DNA of 53,804 nt, taken from assembly GCA_049999765.1 (NCBI GenBank), contig JBNGIQ010009204.1, positions 130,623-184,426 of the forward strand, read 5' to 3'. Below the pieces are notes generated by a model, which saw only the letters and a list, made by a program, of their open reading frames with translations, did no database searches and was not told where the DNA came from. The first letter of the stretch is position 1. Each line of letters opens with the position of its first letter. A program made the translations under genes and the position numbers. This document shows positions 52,645 to 53,804 of the stretch, piece after piece. This DNA is from Phaeoceros laevis. Lineage: Eukaryota > Anthocerotophyta > Anthocerotopsida > Notothyladales.

Positions 52645-53202
52645 ATGGGCAGCAAACGATACATGGGGGCGATACTGCGGCTGCTGGTATCCCTGGTAGG
52701 TGTGAGCCTCTGCTGCTTGTGCTTGGCACCAGTTGCCAGGGCGGATTGGGGCACAATCTATTGCGAGACCAGCGCCGACAGCATTGACGTGGCTTCAGCC
52801 AAAGCAGCCATCGCAGAATACGTAGGATGTATCACCTTCGAGAAGCCTGGGAATTGTGTTAGCGGCTGTTGCCAGAGCAATGCCTTCAGGTCCCAGTGCA
52901 CCACATTGTGGACCTGGAATTCAAGGGACTTTAACGTGTGCGGCAGCTTGAGGTGCGACGATTGCATGTGGGTTACCCAGGAATGGCTTAAAATCATCGA
53001 CAGATGCACACAGAACTACGATGGGGTTGATAGAGCTACAACTGGTCGGTTGTATGGTGGAACAAGTACGACTTCTGAGTTCACCCTTGGTGTGTTCAAC
53101 TTCCAAGGCTTCAGGTCCGCCACTGAGCACTTGCTTCACATCCTGCTTCTTCTGCCTAAGACATTTACAAGTGATGGATCACACAATCGTTTAAGGTCCT
53201 GA
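52645..53202 (+). CDS. Small secreted protein with ten cysteines, family unknown
   Basis: A 185-codon intronless frame with ATG at 52645 and TGA at 53200-53202. The first 33 residues form a signal peptide: basic start, hydrophobic core around LLVSLVGVSLCCLCL, and a cleavage-like APVARA/DW. The mature part has ten Cys, in blocks such as NCVSGCCQS, SQCTTL and VCGSLRCDDC, enough for five disulfides, followed by a Thr/Gly-rich C-terminal third. It is therefore probably extracellular. The Cys spacing is not that of plant DUF26/Gnk2 proteins (C-x8-C-x2-C). It recalls small secreted fungal-type proteins by eye, which I cannot test. A missed intron near the 3' end (after FNFQG) would change the tail. 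Confidence 0.7.
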   Translation: MGSKRYMGAILRLLVSLVGVSLCCLCLAPVARADWGTIYCETSADSIDVASAKAAIAEYVGCITFEKPGNCVSGCCQSNAFRSQCTTLWTWNSRDFNVCGSLRCDDCMWVTQEWLKIIDRCTQNYDGVDRATTGRLYGGTSTTSEFTLGVFNFQGFRSATEHLLHILLLLPKTFTSDGSHNRLRS

Positions 53203-53804
53203 CCATGGCCAGTTGGGAATAAACTTATGGACTTGTTCTGAAAACTCGCCTTTTCTGCTTCTTCTTCGTCCTCCTGATCAATCCAGACGAACTAGTGGCG
53301 TCGTATGGAGATTATGCAAAGCTTCTGAGGTTGCAGCGTGCCGGTTTAGGATTTGATTGGTGACCAGTTGCAAGCCCATCTGATCAATTGATGCAGTAAC
53401 TGCTGTAATAAGCTTTTGTAAAACATGCACTATTACTGATTGCTTGCAACGTTACATCTGCAAAGTTACAAGTGTGGAGTCATCTCAAGGAGCTGGCATA
53501 TGTGCGACTCATAAGATTGAAATCGTTTTCCAAAGAACGCTTGCGGACAATTGCAATTCCAAAGTGACCTGACCTTGGAAGTGAATGGGTTTCTTGGATG
53601 CAGCCAAGAGTTTCCAAGGCTGTTTTCTTATCACCGTACTTGGTCAGGAGAGCCTCGGAATTTTAGCTCTACTGCATACATTGCAACTTTAGTAAAGCTC
53701 TAGATAGACTGTTCTGGCGTACTGGGAGAGAGATTCGTGACAGGTGACTGTTGAGCCCTTGTGAGTACCAAGCGCCAAACGGAGCTGGAGTGGGAGAGAA
53801 TAAA
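53203..53804. other. Right-edge region, nothing supported
   Basis: 3' flank of the secreted-protein gene. I see no coding frame, RNA gene or repeat that I can defend. Confidence 0.4.

Noticed and set aside
52645-53202. Gnk2/DUF26 secreted protein
   Set aside because: The diagnostic C-x8-C-x2-C spacing is absent; the cysteines here are C-x4-C-x2-C and CC.

Overview
The window is nuclear DNA from a land plant, very probably a seed-free one (bryophyte, lycophyte or fern); I cannot place it more finely. Three things point there: a long PLS-type PPR protein ending in a DYW deaminase domain, plant-style ALBA-RGG and exonuclease-KH genes, and an IFT140-like ciliary gene, which implies flagellated sperm now or in the recent past. 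Introns are short (mostly about 80-200 bp) and use GT-AG, with two clear GC-AG exceptions.

Left part (1-21.0 kb): the 3' tail of an unidentified gene; an IFT140-like gene on the minus strand (about 6.49 to 0.53 kb) that seems to lack its N-terminal propeller; a divergent TRM6 tRNA-methyltransferase subunit (6.72-9.64 kb); a repeat-bearing spacer; an ALBA RNA/DNA-binding protein with an RGG tail (12.15-13.98 kb); a cysteine-rich plant membrane protein with a Pro/Gly/Tyr tail (15.12-16.72 kb); an unresolved candidate locus (17.16-18.40 kb); and a 3'-5' exonuclease with a KH domain (19.01-21.01 kb). Minus strand 24.13-21.33 kb is an intronless DYW-type PPR gene whose N terminus looks like the PDF motif of organellar single-stranded-DNA-binding (OSB) proteins.

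Middle part (25.8-43.6 kb): two head-to-tail copies of one Ty3/Gypsy-type LTR retrotransposon on the minus strand, sharing a middle LTR (LTR-internal-LTR-internal-LTR, period exactly 8,578 bp). Besides gag, protease, reverse transcriptase/RNase H and integrase, the element carries a C5-cytosine DNA methyltransferase between protease and RT and a PHD finger at the integrase C terminus. Both copies are dead and share the same stop codons and frameshifts. The middle LTR is a chimera of the two outer LTRs, as expected from unequal crossing-over between the 5' and 3' LTRs of one already decayed insertion.

Right part (43.6-53.8 kb): a complete DNA topoisomerase II gene of 21 exons (44.35-50.85 kb), a decayed PPR pseudogene with two related blocks (51.8-52.4 kb), and an intronless gene for a small secreted protein with ten cysteines (52.65-53.20 kb).

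The host genes are a mixed housekeeping set (tRNA modification, chromatin/RNA binding, DNA topology, organelle RNA editing, cilia) and do not form an operon-like system. The most unusual system is the retrotransposon, which combines a possible chromatin reader (PHD) with a possible DNA-methylation writer (DNMT).
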